Source: Neobacillus bataviensis LMG 21833 (GTDB lineage Bacteria > Bacillota > Bacilli > Bacillales > Cytobacillaceae). From it: a DNA stretch of 64,000 bases. The first letter of the stretch is position 1. The number at the start of each line of letters is the position of its first letter. The notes beneath the pieces are model-generated. The model was not told the DNA's origin and did no database searches. It saw only the letters and a list, made by a program, of their open reading frames with translations. Positions 25,913-34,224 of the stretch are shown here, piece after piece. The translations under genes and the position numbers were made by a program. Location: assembly GCF_000307875.1 (NCBI RefSeq), contig NZ_AJLS01000141.1, positions 1-64,000 on the forward strand. The letters are read 5' to 3'.

Positions 25913-26686
25913 ATGAAATCAATGAAAACAAAAATCGTAACAGGTGTCGTAGCAGTAGGTTTATTATCAGGTGTTGGAGCTGCGTTTGCTAAAACAGATG
26001 CAGGGGAAATTTTACAGGGGTGGTATGATGGTCAATTTGGAAAATCAACTTCATCACTTGAATCAGAGACAGCTAAGTACGGAACGGATCAACAAACAGC
26101 TTGGTCAGGTGAGTACAATAATTTAAAAACAGATGCCACTAACAGCATTAACGGAACCAAAACAAGTGAAACGAACAAAGCAAAAGGCGAAATCAATGGT
26201 GCCAAAAAAGGACATCTTGACGTATTGAAGGCAAAAAAGGCTGAGATTTCAGGTTATATGGATGATCAATTTGACGCCATTTCAGTAGCTGCTCAAAACG
26301 GCATTAAGAGTGCAGGTGACAAAACATTGACAGATGCATACGACGATTTACAAAAGCATACAGAGAGCAAGGGATGGGATGCATATGTAGATATGAATTC
26401 ACAACTTGCCTCAGCAGAATTTGATGCAATTAGAGACTTGGAAGATGCGATTTATTTTGCAAAAAAAGATTTACAGGATCAATTAAATGCTGAAACTTCC
26501 GCCACGACAACGGAAATTAAAGAGGCGATTGATGCAAAAATTGCGGAACTGCGAACGCTGATTACTGCAAAGAAAAATGAACTATTAACTGCCCAACAGG
26601 AGTTTATTTCTAAAGAGGCGCAAGATCGGGTAACCAAGGCAAAAGCAGACCTAGATGCTACTGTTTTTGATACTATCAACCAATAA
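25913..26686 (+). CDS. Exported helical protein B (unrecognised family)
   Basis: 257 residues. Signal peptide residues 1-~25 ending GAAFA; mature N-terminus KTDAGEILQGWYDGQF with SSLES. The remainder is a long Ala/Lys/Glu-rich helical region, probably coiled coil, with no Cys and no anchor. It shares the D-x4-[IL]-x2-W-[FY] motif with the genes before and after. The gap to protein A is 63 nt. A strong terminator follows, so B may be the most abundant product. Possible roles are matrix, surface layer or chaperone-like scaffold; none is shown. Confidence 0.7.
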   Translation: MKSMKTKIVTGVVAVGLLSGVGAAFAKTDAGEILQGWYDGQFGKSTSSLESETAKYGTDQQTAWSGEYNNLKTDATNSINGTKTSETNKAKGEINGAKKGHLDVLKAKKAEISGYMDDQFDAISVAAQNGIKSAGDKTLTDAYDDLQKHTESKGWDAYVDMNSQLASAEFDAIRDLEDAIYFAKKDLQDQLNAETSATTTEIKEAIDAKIAELRTLITAKKNELLTAQQEFISKEAQDRVTKAKADLDATVFDTINQ

Positions 26687-26698
26687 TCAAAACCATCA

Positions 26699-26731
26699 AT
26701 AGGGCCTCCTTCCTATGAGGCCCTATTTTTA
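26699..26731 (+). terminator. Terminator after exported protein B
   Basis: AATAGGGCCTC pairs with GAGGCCCTATT and is followed by T5. Confidence 0.85.
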
Positions 26732-26751
26732 AAACACGGAGGGCGTTAACA

Positions 26752-27207
26752 ATGACTAGGAAAGATACGTATAAAAAAAAGAATCGTTTTAGTCTTAAGC
26801 TTCTTATAGGAGTTCTGCTTTTAAGCGGCGCGGTTGTTGGCAATATCGGGATCGCCTACGCGGACCAAGATATTAACTCTCTGTTATCCAATTGGTTTGA
26901 CAAAAAGGGACAAGAATCAATCAGCTCAATCGAAAATGCCATAATAGCCGAAAAAGAGCGGCAAAAGACACGTTTAAAAGAAGAACTGCAATCGGAATTA
27001 ACGAACTCCGCCCAACTGCTTGCGCATTATACCGAAAAGGAAAAGCAAAAGCGAATTCTTGACTTGCAACAATACGCTGACAAACTCATTGAAGATATGA
27101 AACTAGAAAACAACCAAGCAGAAAAACAAAGGATTACTGCTGACATGGACAAAGAAATTCAAAAGGCTATAAAAGAATTGGAAAAGATTAAACCAAAAGG
27201 TAAATAA
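26752..27207 (+). CDS. Small exported helical protein C (unrecognised family)
   Basis: 151 residues. Basic start (TRKDTYKKKNRF), signal helix residues ~14-37 ending GIAYA, then DINSLLSNWFDKKGQESISS and IENA, the same motif as proteins A and B. The rest (~residues 65-150) is a highly charged coiled-coil-like helix ending KKIKPKGK-type basic residues. The ATG has CGGAGGG upstream. It lies just after the terminator of gene B, so it may be expressed by read-through or its own promoter. Confidence 0.68.
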   Translation: MTRKDTYKKKNRFSLKLLIGVLLLSGAVVGNIGIAYADQDINSLLSNWFDKKGQESISSIENAIIAEKERQKTRLKEELQSELTNSAQLLAHYTEKEKQKRILDLQQYADKLIEDMKLENNQAEKQRITADMDKEIQKAIKELEKIKPKGK

Positions 27208-27231
27208 CACTTTTATTTTTAAGAAATATCA

Positions 27232-27260
27232 AAGCGAGGGAACCGTCCCCTGCTTTATTT
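27232..27260. repeat. Dispersed GAACCGTCCCC-type element, copy 2
   Basis: AGCGAGGGAACCGTCCCCTGCTTTATTT lies between the convergent genes for exported protein C and the prohibitin homologue. Inverted AGC-GGG/CCC-GCT arms allow a hairpin. Confidence 0.6.
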
Positions 27261-28043
27261 TAAATCTATAAAAGGTGTTGCCCCTCCTGTTACGGTTGGC
27301 AGGTGGCCATCCCATTTTTCCAAGGCTTTTTCTTGGACTTCAATTTGTTTTAATTGGATTAATTCGGCTGTTACTTCTTGTTTTTTCAATCGTAATGCTT
27401 GGGCCTCTGCTCCTGCTTGAGCGATTTTCTGCTCTGCTTCAATTTTTATTCGTTCGAGGTCTCTTTGTGCCCGTAAGGCATTTTGTTCAGCGGTTTGTTT
27501 GGATTCAATTGCTTTATTGAATTCTTCACTAAAGGCAAATTCCTTAATATTGATATCTTCCAGGATCATATAATATTTTGTTAACTTGCTTCCAAGCATA
27601 TCCTTCACTTGTGCTGATACCTCTGGACGTTTGGAGATTAACTCTTCCGCGGTGTACTGAGCGGTAATCGCCTTAAGTGACTCCGCTATCGCTGGGTCAA
27701 CAATCCGGGAACGATAATCTAGGCCGATTTCTTGATAAAGCTTATTCACGGCTTCTGGATCAACGGAATAGTTCACCGCCACCTTGGCCGTGACCATTTG
27801 CAGATCCTTCGATGCTGCCGTCTGGGTACTTTCTTCTTTTTGCACCCGAACCTCAATCAATTGAACCGTTTGGATAAATGGAATCTTAAAATGAAACCCT
27901 TCTGTAAAAATGGTCGGTTTAACGGCCCCTAATTGCAAAAGAACACCTCTATTACCGGATGCTACGGTTGTCGTTGAAAAATAGCCAACTACTAAAATAA
28001 CAATCGCAATCAGTCCGCCGATAGTAGATTTCATATATCTCAT
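27255..28043 (-). CDS. Prohibitin / SPFH-domain membrane protein
   Basis: 262 residues with one N-terminal transmembrane helix (STIGGLIAIVILVVGYFST) and a prohibitin-type SPFH domain (residues ~30-190: GNRGVLLQLGAVKPTIFTEG, then VDPAIAESLKAITAQYTAEE), followed by a coiled coil (ALRAQRDLERIKIEAEQKIA). SPFH proteins form ring scaffolds at membranes. The ATG at 28043 is chosen because AGGGGGAT lies upstream; a GTG at 28061 is less likely. It is a single gene, convergent with exported protein C. Confidence 0.85.
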   Translation of the reverse strand: MRYMKSTIGGLIAIVILVVGYFSTTTVASGNRGVLLQLGAVKPTIFTEGFHFKIPFIQTVQLIEVRVQKEESTQTAASKDLQMVTAKVAVNYSVDPEAVNKLYQEIGLDYRSRIVDPAIAESLKAITAQYTAEELISKRPEVSAQVKDMLGSKLTKYYMILEDINIKEFAFSEEFNKAIESKQTAEQNALRAQRDLERIKIEAEQKIAQAGAEAQALRLKKQEVTAELIQLKQIEVQEKALEKWDGHLPTVTGGATPFIDLK

Positions 28044-28173
28044 TCGGATCCCCCTTTTCACGCATACTTTCCATCGAAAAATAACCGTTCAGATAACCTT
28101 ATGAAAATAGTTTTCATTTTATACATTCGTTTATGGGGGAACCGCGTAATAAATCGACTCAAGTTCGAAGAAT

Positions 28174-28257
28174 TGTCAATTAATATCCAGCAAATGTCGT
28201 AAGTTTTGAAAAATAGGTAGTAAGTGTCCGAAATAATGTCGTAAGCGCTCAGAAACA
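28174..28257. repeat. 21-nt periodic intergenic array 2
   Basis: Units start at 28174, 28195, 28216 and 28237. Three share the core TGTCGTAAG or close variants (GGTAGTAAG); the first keeps only TGTCAA. It lies upstream of the prohibitin gene and downstream of the TIR module. Confidence 0.75.
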
Positions 28258-28310
28258 TCACATGTGTTAATTGGTGAGATGGAAAAACAGTAAAATTTAT
28301 CAAAAAAATA

Positions 28311-28352
28311 AAAAACGGCTTGATTTAGAAATCCTAAATCAAGCCGTTTTTT
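28311..28352 (-). terminator. Terminator of the TIR module
   Basis: AAAAAACGGCTTGATTTAG pairs with CTAAATCAAGCCGTTTTTT around a short loop. It is closely similar to the yfkN terminator at 30272. Confidence 0.9.
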
Positions 28353-28412
28353 ATGTATGAACTCTGCAGCTTTAATCTTTTGCTAATTGGGGTTAACCAA
28401 CCCTATCACAGC

Positions 28413-28583
28413 CTAAGCCCGTTTCTTATACGGGTCTTCTCGATAATCTGCTTTTCGTTTATAGATAACTTTTCCTGATTCTTCTTTTCCGTGAATGGAG
28501 GTAATAACCGCTCTTACACCCGTAACAGTTTCTCCAAGTTTATACGACTTTTTGTCTACTTTTGATACCACTGCTCTATTCAT
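28413..28583 (-). CDS. 56-residue protein translationally coupled to the TIR gene
   Basis: A short open frame starting MNRAVVSKVDKKSYKLGETV and ending DPYKKRA. Its ATG overlaps the TIR gene stop (ATGA), and GGAGGTG lies 7 nt upstream inside the TIR coding end, an ideal RBS. It is basic, with alternating hydrophobic residues (VTGVRAVITSIHG, KVIYKRKADY) that suggest a small beta fold. A strong terminator follows. I do not recognise the family. The coupling and RBS make it a credible gene despite its size; it could be a regulator, immunity-like partner or nucleic-acid-binding accessory of the module. Confidence 0.68.
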   Translation of the reverse strand: MNRAVVSKVDKKSYKLGETVTGVRAVITSIHGKEESGKVIYKRKADYREDPYKKRA

Positions 28584-29587
28584 GAAGATGCACCTCCAAA
28601 GATATTATTGATCGTATTTAAAAGGTTGTAATTATCGAGAAAGATCTCGTCAATCTCATTTTGACTTAATGACTTTCTTCCCGAAATGGCAACTGTCAAA
28701 ACCAATTGGTTCCCTATAGGATAACATAAAACATACGTATTATCAAAGGCTGTACTACTTTTTTGGAAAACCAGCTCGTTGCTCTGTAAAAAACAATCTA
28801 TGACGATAATTCTATCTGTTTTTCGCCTATTTTCATTCACATCAAAAGGATAAAATTTACCTTGGCCATCATTTCCAGCTACTTGTTTCAGACCATCGAT
28901 GCCCTCTGCTTGCCAAACACCGATTCCTTCAACGTAATAAGAATAGGGTGCTTGATAAGCGTTCCTAACGGCTTCTTGTAGATATTCAAACTTTTTAGCT
29001 GGGTCTGCCAAGAGTCGTTTTGATAAAGTTCGGAGTATGCGAATGAGGGCATAGTCCTTATCCATGTTTGCTTGAGCTTCGGCTAAACGCTTTGCTGGAT
29101 CCTGAAAAATGCCCATCTCTCTTATTTTTCTTTTTATCGCCCTGCAGGCTACATTAACAGCAGCATCGTGATTATGATCACCACGTATTTCGTACCTTAA
29201 TACAGTAAGTCCATCCAAATCGGATGGTAAACGAAAACCTTTTACTTCCTCACTTTCAGGTGTAACACTAGGAATGATGTAAAATACTCGTCCTCTTCTT
29301 AACCTTCCCCAGAAAAGCCCCATTTCAAACAAAGTATTGTCTCTTGTTGTAAATGTAATGGTACCTCGTATATTTACAACATCGTCCGGTGAGAATACAA
29401 ATACAGCAAAATCATTTTCATCTAATTGGCGTTCAAGACTTTCCATATTATATTCGAGTGGGCGAAATGCACCTGCTGTCCAAGGGGTAACCTCAGCAAC
29501 ATGTGTAAGTGCTTCATGTATGGCATCAACATAGTCAGCGGATTCTCTGGCAGAACCAATAAATAATCTTGGTTTGATTTGGGTCAT
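28580..29587 (-). CDS. TIR-like (CAP12/PycTIR-type) effector with possible GAF-like C-terminus
   Basis: 335 residues. Residues ~5-135 match the TIR-like nucleotide-binding family of bacterial defence effectors: PRLFIGSARES, NDFAVFVFSPDD (residues ~58-69), and TRDNTLFEMGLFWGRL with Glu88 in the position of the catalytic NADase Glu, then LPSDLDGL. Residues ~170-335 have alternating helices and strands ending with YVLCYPIGNQLVLTVAISG and a final helix; this looks GAF-like, but that is inference. GGAGGAG precedes the ATG. Upstream lies a small membrane protein gene and downstream a coupled 56-residue gene. A likely function is NAD depletion on a signal sensed by the C-terminal half; no nucleotide cyclase gene is adjacent. 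Confidence 0.8.
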   Translation of the reverse strand: MTQIKPRLFIGSARESADYVDAIHEALTHVAEVTPWTAGAFRPLEYNMESLERQLDENDFAVFVFSPDDVVNIRGTITFTTRDNTLFEMGLFWGRLRRGRVFYIIPSVTPESEEVKGFRLPSDLDGLTVLRYEIRGDHNHDAAVNVACRAIKRKIREMGIFQDPAKRLAEAQANMDKDYALIRILRTLSKRLLADPAKKFEYLQEAVRNAYQAPYSYYVEGIGVWQAEGIDGLKQVAGNDGQGKFYPFDVNENRRKTDRIIVIDCFLQSNELVFQKSSTAFDNTYVLCYPIGNQLVLTVAISGRKSLSQNEIDEIFLDNYNLLNTINNIFGGASS

Positions 29588-29669
29588 TTCTCCTCCAAAA
29601 GGTGTTATTTAGCAATGTATTTACTCTTATTATATCACCCTTTTTTGGAATATTTAACCACAGAAGTCA

Positions 29670-30080
29670 TTATTTAAAAACTAAGGCCATTGTAATTATA
29701 ATAATAACAAGGATTGGAAAATAGAATAGGCTTAATGTAGTAGAGAGACAAATACGGATCCAAGAGCTAATTTCTGGCTCGAAAGGTTTTACATTCATTG
29801 AAAACTCGACAACCTCTTCCGCACCTTTTTTTCTAACGTGATCATAAAGTTTTCTGAACAATTTTTCCTGCCAAAGAAAATAACCATCTAAAAACCAAAA
29901 GAAAATAGTGGGGATTAATGCAATAGAAATGAATCGATAGTCTATCTCTTGAGTATTCGCAAAAACAAAAAGTCCAGCAACAAGAGTAACCGCCCACCCC
30001 TTCAATAAAAAGGAATTTTGCCCCATTCGATTGATGACTCCCTGAATAAATTCAAGATGTTTTAACTTATTTTCATTCAT
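29670..30080 (-). CDS. Small multi-TM protein, partner of the TIR gene
   Basis: 136 residues with four predicted membrane segments: SFLLKGWAVTLVAGLFVFA, FISIALIPTIFFWFLDGYFL, then a charged cytoplasmic loop (EKLFRKLYDHVRKKGAEEV) and a C-terminal hairpin (ICLSTTLSLFYFPILVIIII). This layout is like the SLATT/TM effector proteins linked to nucleotide-signalling defence systems, but I cannot assign a named family. The ATG at 30080 follows GGGGGTAT; a TTG at 30116 has no RBS. It is 82 nt upstream of the TIR gene on the same strand. Confidence 0.65.
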   Translation of the reverse strand: MNENKLKHLEFIQGVINRMGQNSFLLKGWAVTLVAGLFVFANTQEIDYRFISIALIPTIFFWFLDGYFLWQEKLFRKLYDHVRKKGAEEVVEFSMNVKPFEPEISSWIRICLSTTLSLFYFPILVIIIITMALVFK

Positions 30081-30102
30081 ACTATACCCCCAAATGCTAT
30101 TT

Positions 30103-30108
30103 ATTATA
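30103..30108 (-). promoter_or_regulatory. Possible -10 box of the TIR module
   Basis: TATAAT on the minus strand, 23 nt upstream of the membrane-protein ATG. No convincing -35 box is seen at 16-18 nt. Confidence 0.35.
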
Positions 30109-30271
30109 GTATTCAAGCGAAAACAAAGAATTCCTGTTTTATTTTAAGTGGTGGTGGAATTAATATTTGTAACCCACCTATTTTTTTATATTGCATTTTT
30201 GGATGAATAGCCATATTAGATTCATTTTTTAAAAAATTTTGAATGAAAACTTTTCAAAAATCCTCATTTTA

Positions 30272-30315
30272 AAAAAACGGCCTGGTTTAAGAATTTCTAA
30301 ACCAAGCCGTTTTTC
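30272..30315 (-). terminator. Terminator of yfkN
   Basis: AAAAACGGCCTGGTTTA pairs with TAAACCAAGCCGTTTTT (one mismatch). Near-copy of the hairpin at 28311. Confidence 0.9.
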
Positions 30316-30325
30316 ATGTATAAAG

Positions 30326-33300
30326 TTATTGAGCTATAGCTAATGGAGCTAATTGTTTAATGCGGTCTTCAGCTTTATATTCAAATGGCTTAGGAAGTGT
30401 TTTTACAAAGTTTACCGTACCTTGTAAATCTTCAGGACCCACTTCCATATCGGTTGCAAGATCATTAATACCATATTTTGCATTTCCATACATATAGTTG
30501 TTTACCACAACCGTGTATTCTTTATTCTTATCAATCCTCTGGCCATTTGGCAAGAAGATATCTACGACTTTGCCTGTATTTCCATCCCATGTGTATTTAA
30601 AACCAGCCACATGGAAGTCGAGGCGATATGATTTGGTTCCATTTGATTCAGTAGTTTCTGAAATTTGGTTATTCAGAACGGTTTCCAAATCTGCCCCGCT
30701 AAGCTTTACTTTATTTAACACATTACCGAAAGGCTGGATGGAGAAAAGGTCACCAAACGTTACAGTACCTGCATTAAGATTAGCTCGGACACCACCGCCA
30801 TTCATTAAGGCAAAATCAGCATTCATTTCAGCTTTCATACCATCTGCAATCAAGTTGCCTAGGGCAAAGTCACCTGTTGTCGCGCTAGGGTATGCACTAT
30901 TTAATGTTGTTTTAGACTCACCAACTACTTCGGCTTTAATCGGTGCGATCTTTTCTTCATACTTCTTCATAATCGTTGATACTTCTGGATCTGGCGTGTA
31001 ATCTTTTTGGAATACCGTTACAATCTCTGCTTGCTTTTCAACAATGTCCCCAGTTATTGGGTCAAGCTGTAAATCAACATCGGAAAAAGCGGAGCCGTAA
31101 GAGTATGCCTGAACAATCAGCTTGTTATCTACAACTTTATTGACACCAACATGGTTGTGGGCAGCGAAAATAACGTCTACCTCATCATCCACTTGCTCTG
31201 CAATTTTTGAAGCATCAAATGAAGCACCGTTACCTGTTTGTGTGGTTGGATTATGGGCAAGAACCACAATCGCTTTGATGCCTTGTTTCTTTAATTCAGC
31301 CGTGTATTTGTTGATGGCTTCCGCTTCATCCGTTATTTGCAGATTTTCATTCCCTTTGGACACGATCATGTTTGGCGTTTCTTGCGTTACCACACCGATG
31401 AATCCCATTTTCTTGCCGCCGATTTCTTTAATAGCATACGGTTCCGTAATTAATTCGCCTGTTGATTTATCAAACACATTGGCTGCGACAACAGGAAAAT
31501 TCATTCCCTTATAACCGGGATTTCCCTTTGGATGGTCGCCGCCATGAATCATCCGCTGCAATTCATCCATTCCTTCATCAAATTCATGGTTACCAAGTGT
31601 ACCAACATCAAACTTCATGGCATTCATGACTTCTACAGTTGGTTCGTCCTGGAAAAGAGCGGAAATAAGCGGGCTTCCGCCGATCATATCACCTGCATGA
31701 ACTAAAAGTGTGTTCGGGTTTGTTGCTTTCCGCTGTTTCATTGCGGCCGCTGTGTACTTCATATTACCGGCCAATTCCGTTCCAACCTTCGTATCTGTAT
31801 CAAGTTGGCCATGTAAATCGTTTAAACCAAGTAATTGGACTTTTATCGGACTTAAATTTAATTTAAAGATTCCAAAGCCTTGATCATCTGTTTGATTTGT
31901 ATAGGTGATGTTGCTGTCTTGTTTAATATAGGCTTCTGCTCTTGGAGATGTCGTGAATGTAACATTTACATCGCCATCAATTGGGGCAATCGACCAATTG
32001 TTATCAGCAGTAGGAACGATCTCTTTTGTCTCTGAAATATAATCCATCAATATTTGACGATTTTCATCAGCGGAGTCAACCACTAATTCGCTGCCTTTAA
32101 CACCTGGGAAGTTACCACCGCCGCCGGCACGATAGTTGTTTGTCACTACAATAAAGTCCTGATTAAGATCCACTGGCTGACCATTGTATGTGAGATTGAT
32201 GACACGGCTTGAATCTGGATTGATTAGTTTTCCTGTTGTATCGTATTTCGCTGGTTTTGTTACATCGATTTGATAGTTTACACCGTCAATGACATCAAAG
32301 TTATACACCGGGAACGCCGTGTTTAACAGGGTTTGTTCTTCCGTTTTCGCCGGATCAATTTGATTGAACTTGCCTGCCGTCATTTCAATCCATTCTTTCA
32401 CGACTGAACCCTTCACCTTAATGGCTTTTAACGTGTTGTCATATAGATACAAATCGCCCGCACTGCGGATGGTTAAATCGCCTTTTTTAATTTCAGTATA
32501 TTCGTCTACTCCATTGCGGCCAGCCTTGAATGGAGCACCAACCGAAAGAATTGGTAAATCTTTAAACTCCGGTTTACTTTGGGCAATGTATTTTTCAACG
32601 TACCATTTTTGAGCATTCGTTACGACTTGAATCGAAGGATCATCTTGAATTAATGAAAAATAGCTGTGAATGTCGTCCGTTGTTTTCCCGATTGGGGTAT
32701 TCACATAGTTAATGGTTGCATCATGATCAGCTTTTAACAGCTTTGAAATGGTTTTATCAGGTTCTACCGTGCTTACTGTTTTTGACTGACCAGTAACAGG
32801 ATCTTTAACATCCTTATAAGTCTCACGGGTAGAGGATTGAGAATTCACCACTGACCATTTGCCCTTCTCTTTCTTAATTTGCAAATCGATTAGTCCTAAA
32901 GAGCCCCCGCCATAGCCTGCTTGTACAGCTGGCACACCGTTAATAGTTCCTTTGGCATTATCCACTCCTGATAAGGGCTTTTTATCTGCGCCTAAAAATA
33001 ATCCATCAAGAGCTGCCTCCGATTTAGCAGGGAACAACTTATGTGTATGGGAAAATGTGATGGCATCAATTCCAGGTACTTCACTTAAAGAATAGATGAC
33101 ATCTTCCGTGTTGGCCTTATCGCCGCTGAATCCGGAATGAGTCATGGCAATGATTAGATCTGCGCCCTTTTGTCTCATCTGCGGGATATACTTCTTTGCC
33201 GTTTCCACAATATCTTTGGCGATAACCTTACCTTCAAGATGGGCTTGATCCCACTCGGTAATTTGAGGAGGGGCAAATCCAATATAACCAATTTTTATCT

Positions 33301-33949
33301 TATGCTTCTTCCCGTTCTCATCCACTACATCTTTCTTAACAATTTGATATGGAGTGAATTTATTTTTATCATTATTTGGATTCTGATCATGATCATCCAC
33401 ATACACGTTCGCATTGATCACCGGGAAGTTTGCATCATTATAGGTCTCATCTAAGAAATCTAGTCCATAATTGAATTCATGGTTCCCGAGTGTAGCCATA
33501 TCGTAACCCATTTGGTTCATCGCTTTAATGGCAGGATGGTCTTCTCCCTTTTTCAATGGGTCTATATTCGCCTTATATGTGCCAAGCGGAGTCCCTTGGA
33601 TTAAGTCCCCGTTGTCTACTAAAACACTATTCTTTACTTCTTTTCGAGCTTGTTTTACTAGAGTAGCTGTTTTTGCTAACCCAACCTTTTCATATGGAGC
33701 ATCCTTATAATAATCATATGGTAATAAATTTGTATGGATATCGGTCGTTTCCATAAGTCGTAAGTTTACGAGATCTTTCGCAGCTTTGTCATGTTTATCA
33801 GAACGAACATTTTCGGCTCCATGGTTATTATTTTGCTTTTGATTGCCTGCTGCGTTTACTTGTGATGAAAAGAGTGGCGCTGACAGTAGCGTTAACGCAA
33901 GTGAAGCGGATAAAATACGCTTTGGTCCTAGGCTGTTTCTTTTTCTCAT
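30326..33949 (-). CDS. yfkN: Bifunctional 2',3'-cyclic-nucleotide 2'-phosphodiesterase / 5'-nucleotidase (YfkN-like)
   Basis: A 1207-residue exported enzyme that releases phosphate from nucleotides. Residues 1-~33 are a signal peptide. It has two metallophosphatase/5'-nucleotidase modules in tandem: CpdB-like (residues ~60-660; METTDIHTNLLPYDYY, GNHEFNYG, FSHTHKLF) and UshA-like (residues ~700-1200; LLGLNDLHGQLD, GNHEFDEG, AAHNHV). The protein ends ...LAPLAIAQ with no LPXTG or SLH anchor, unlike the longer B. subtilis YfkN, so it is probably released. The ATG follows AAGGTGA. TGTTAA/TGTAAA boxes upstream suggest PhoP control. Confidence 0.9.
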   Translation of the reverse strand: MRKRNSLGPKRILSASLALTLLSAPLFSSQVNAAGNQKQNNNHGAENVRSDKHDKAAKDLVNLRLMETTDIHTNLLPYDYYKDAPYEKVGLAKTATLVKQARKEVKNSVLVDNGDLIQGTPLGTYKANIDPLKKGEDHPAIKAMNQMGYDMATLGNHEFNYGLDFLDETYNDANFPVINANVYVDDHDQNPNNDKNKFTPYQIVKKDVVDENGKKHKIKIGYIGFAPPQITEWDQAHLEGKVIAKDIVETAKKYIPQMRQKGADLIIAMTHSGFSGDKANTEDVIYSLSEVPGIDAITFSHTHKLFPAKSEAALDGLFLGADKKPLSGVDNAKGTINGVPAVQAGYGGGSLGLIDLQIKKEKGKWSVVNSQSSTRETYKDVKDPVTGQSKTVSTVEPDKTISKLLKADHDATINYVNTPIGKTTDDIHSYFSLIQDDPSIQVVTNAQKWYVEKYIAQSKPEFKDLPILSVGAPFKAGRNGVDEYTEIKKGDLTIRSAGDLYLYDNTLKAIKVKGSVVKEWIEMTAGKFNQIDPAKTEEQTLLNTAFPVYNFDVIDGVNYQIDVTKPAKYDTTGKLINPDSSRVINLTYNGQPVDLNQDFIVVTNNYRAGGGGNFPGVKGSELVVDSADENRQILMDYISETKEIVPTADNNWSIAPIDGDVNVTFTTSPRAEAYIKQDSNITYTNQTDDQGFGIFKLNLSPIKVQLLGLNDLHGQLDTDTKVGTELAGNMKYTAAAMKQRKATNPNTLLVHAGDMIGGSPLISALFQDEPTVEVMNAMKFDVGTLGNHEFDEGMDELQRMIHGGDHPKGNPGYKGMNFPVVAANVFDKSTGELITEPYAIKEIGGKKMGFIGVVTQETPNMIVSKGNENLQITDEAEAINKYTAELKKQGIKAIVVLAHNPTTQTGNGASFDASKIAEQVDDEVDVIFAAHNHVGVNKVVDNKLIVQAYSYGSAFSDVDLQLDPITGDIVEKQAEIVTVFQKDYTPDPEVSTIMKKYEEKIAPIKAEVVGESKTTLNSAYPSATTGDFALGNLIADGMKAEMNADFALMNGGGVRANLNAGTVTFGDLFSIQPFGNVLNKVKLSGADLETVLNNQISETTESNGTKSYRLDFHVAGFKYTWDGNTGKVVDIFLPNGQRIDKNKEYTVVVNNYMYGNAKYGINDLATDMEVGPEDLQGTVNFVKTLPKPFEYKAEDRIKQLAPLAIAQ

Positions 33950-34005
33950 ACCTGATTCACCTTTCTGAGTAAGCAGTTTTTTGTTTAGTATAGGACAGGT
34001 CTATC

Positions 34006-34055
34006 TGTTAGTACTCTACCAAAACTGTGTGTTAATCAGGTAACGGTCTTGTAAA
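34006..34055 (-). promoter_or_regulatory. Putative PhoP box upstream of yfkN
   Basis: Plus-strand hexamers TGTTAG (34006), TGTTAA (34030), GGTAAC (34039) and TGTAAA (34050) are complements of the TT(A/T/C)ACA PhoP half-site. The last two are 11 bp apart; the others are less regular. Confidence 0.5.
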
Positions 34056-34189
34056 TTTAGAGTAAAGTATATAAATAGATTGTAAACCTTCTACTCCATT
34101 TTCGTTTTCCAACCTCATTGATGGAACAGGCTTCCTGGCGACAAAACGTGGCTCAAGGTCATGTAATCGGACTTTATCTAAACATTAAA

Positions 34190-34224
34190 AACAAGATGGG
34201 CCATTGTAACGGCTCATCTTGTTT
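34190..34224 (-). terminator. Terminator of the patatin gene
   Basis: AACAAGATGGGCC pairs with GGCTCATCTTGTT around a short loop, overlapping the last codons and stop. Confidence 0.75.

Noticed and set aside
30326..33949. LPXTG anchoring of YfkN
   Set aside because: The C-terminus ends in LAPLAIAQ without a sorting motif, hydrophobic tail or basic end.
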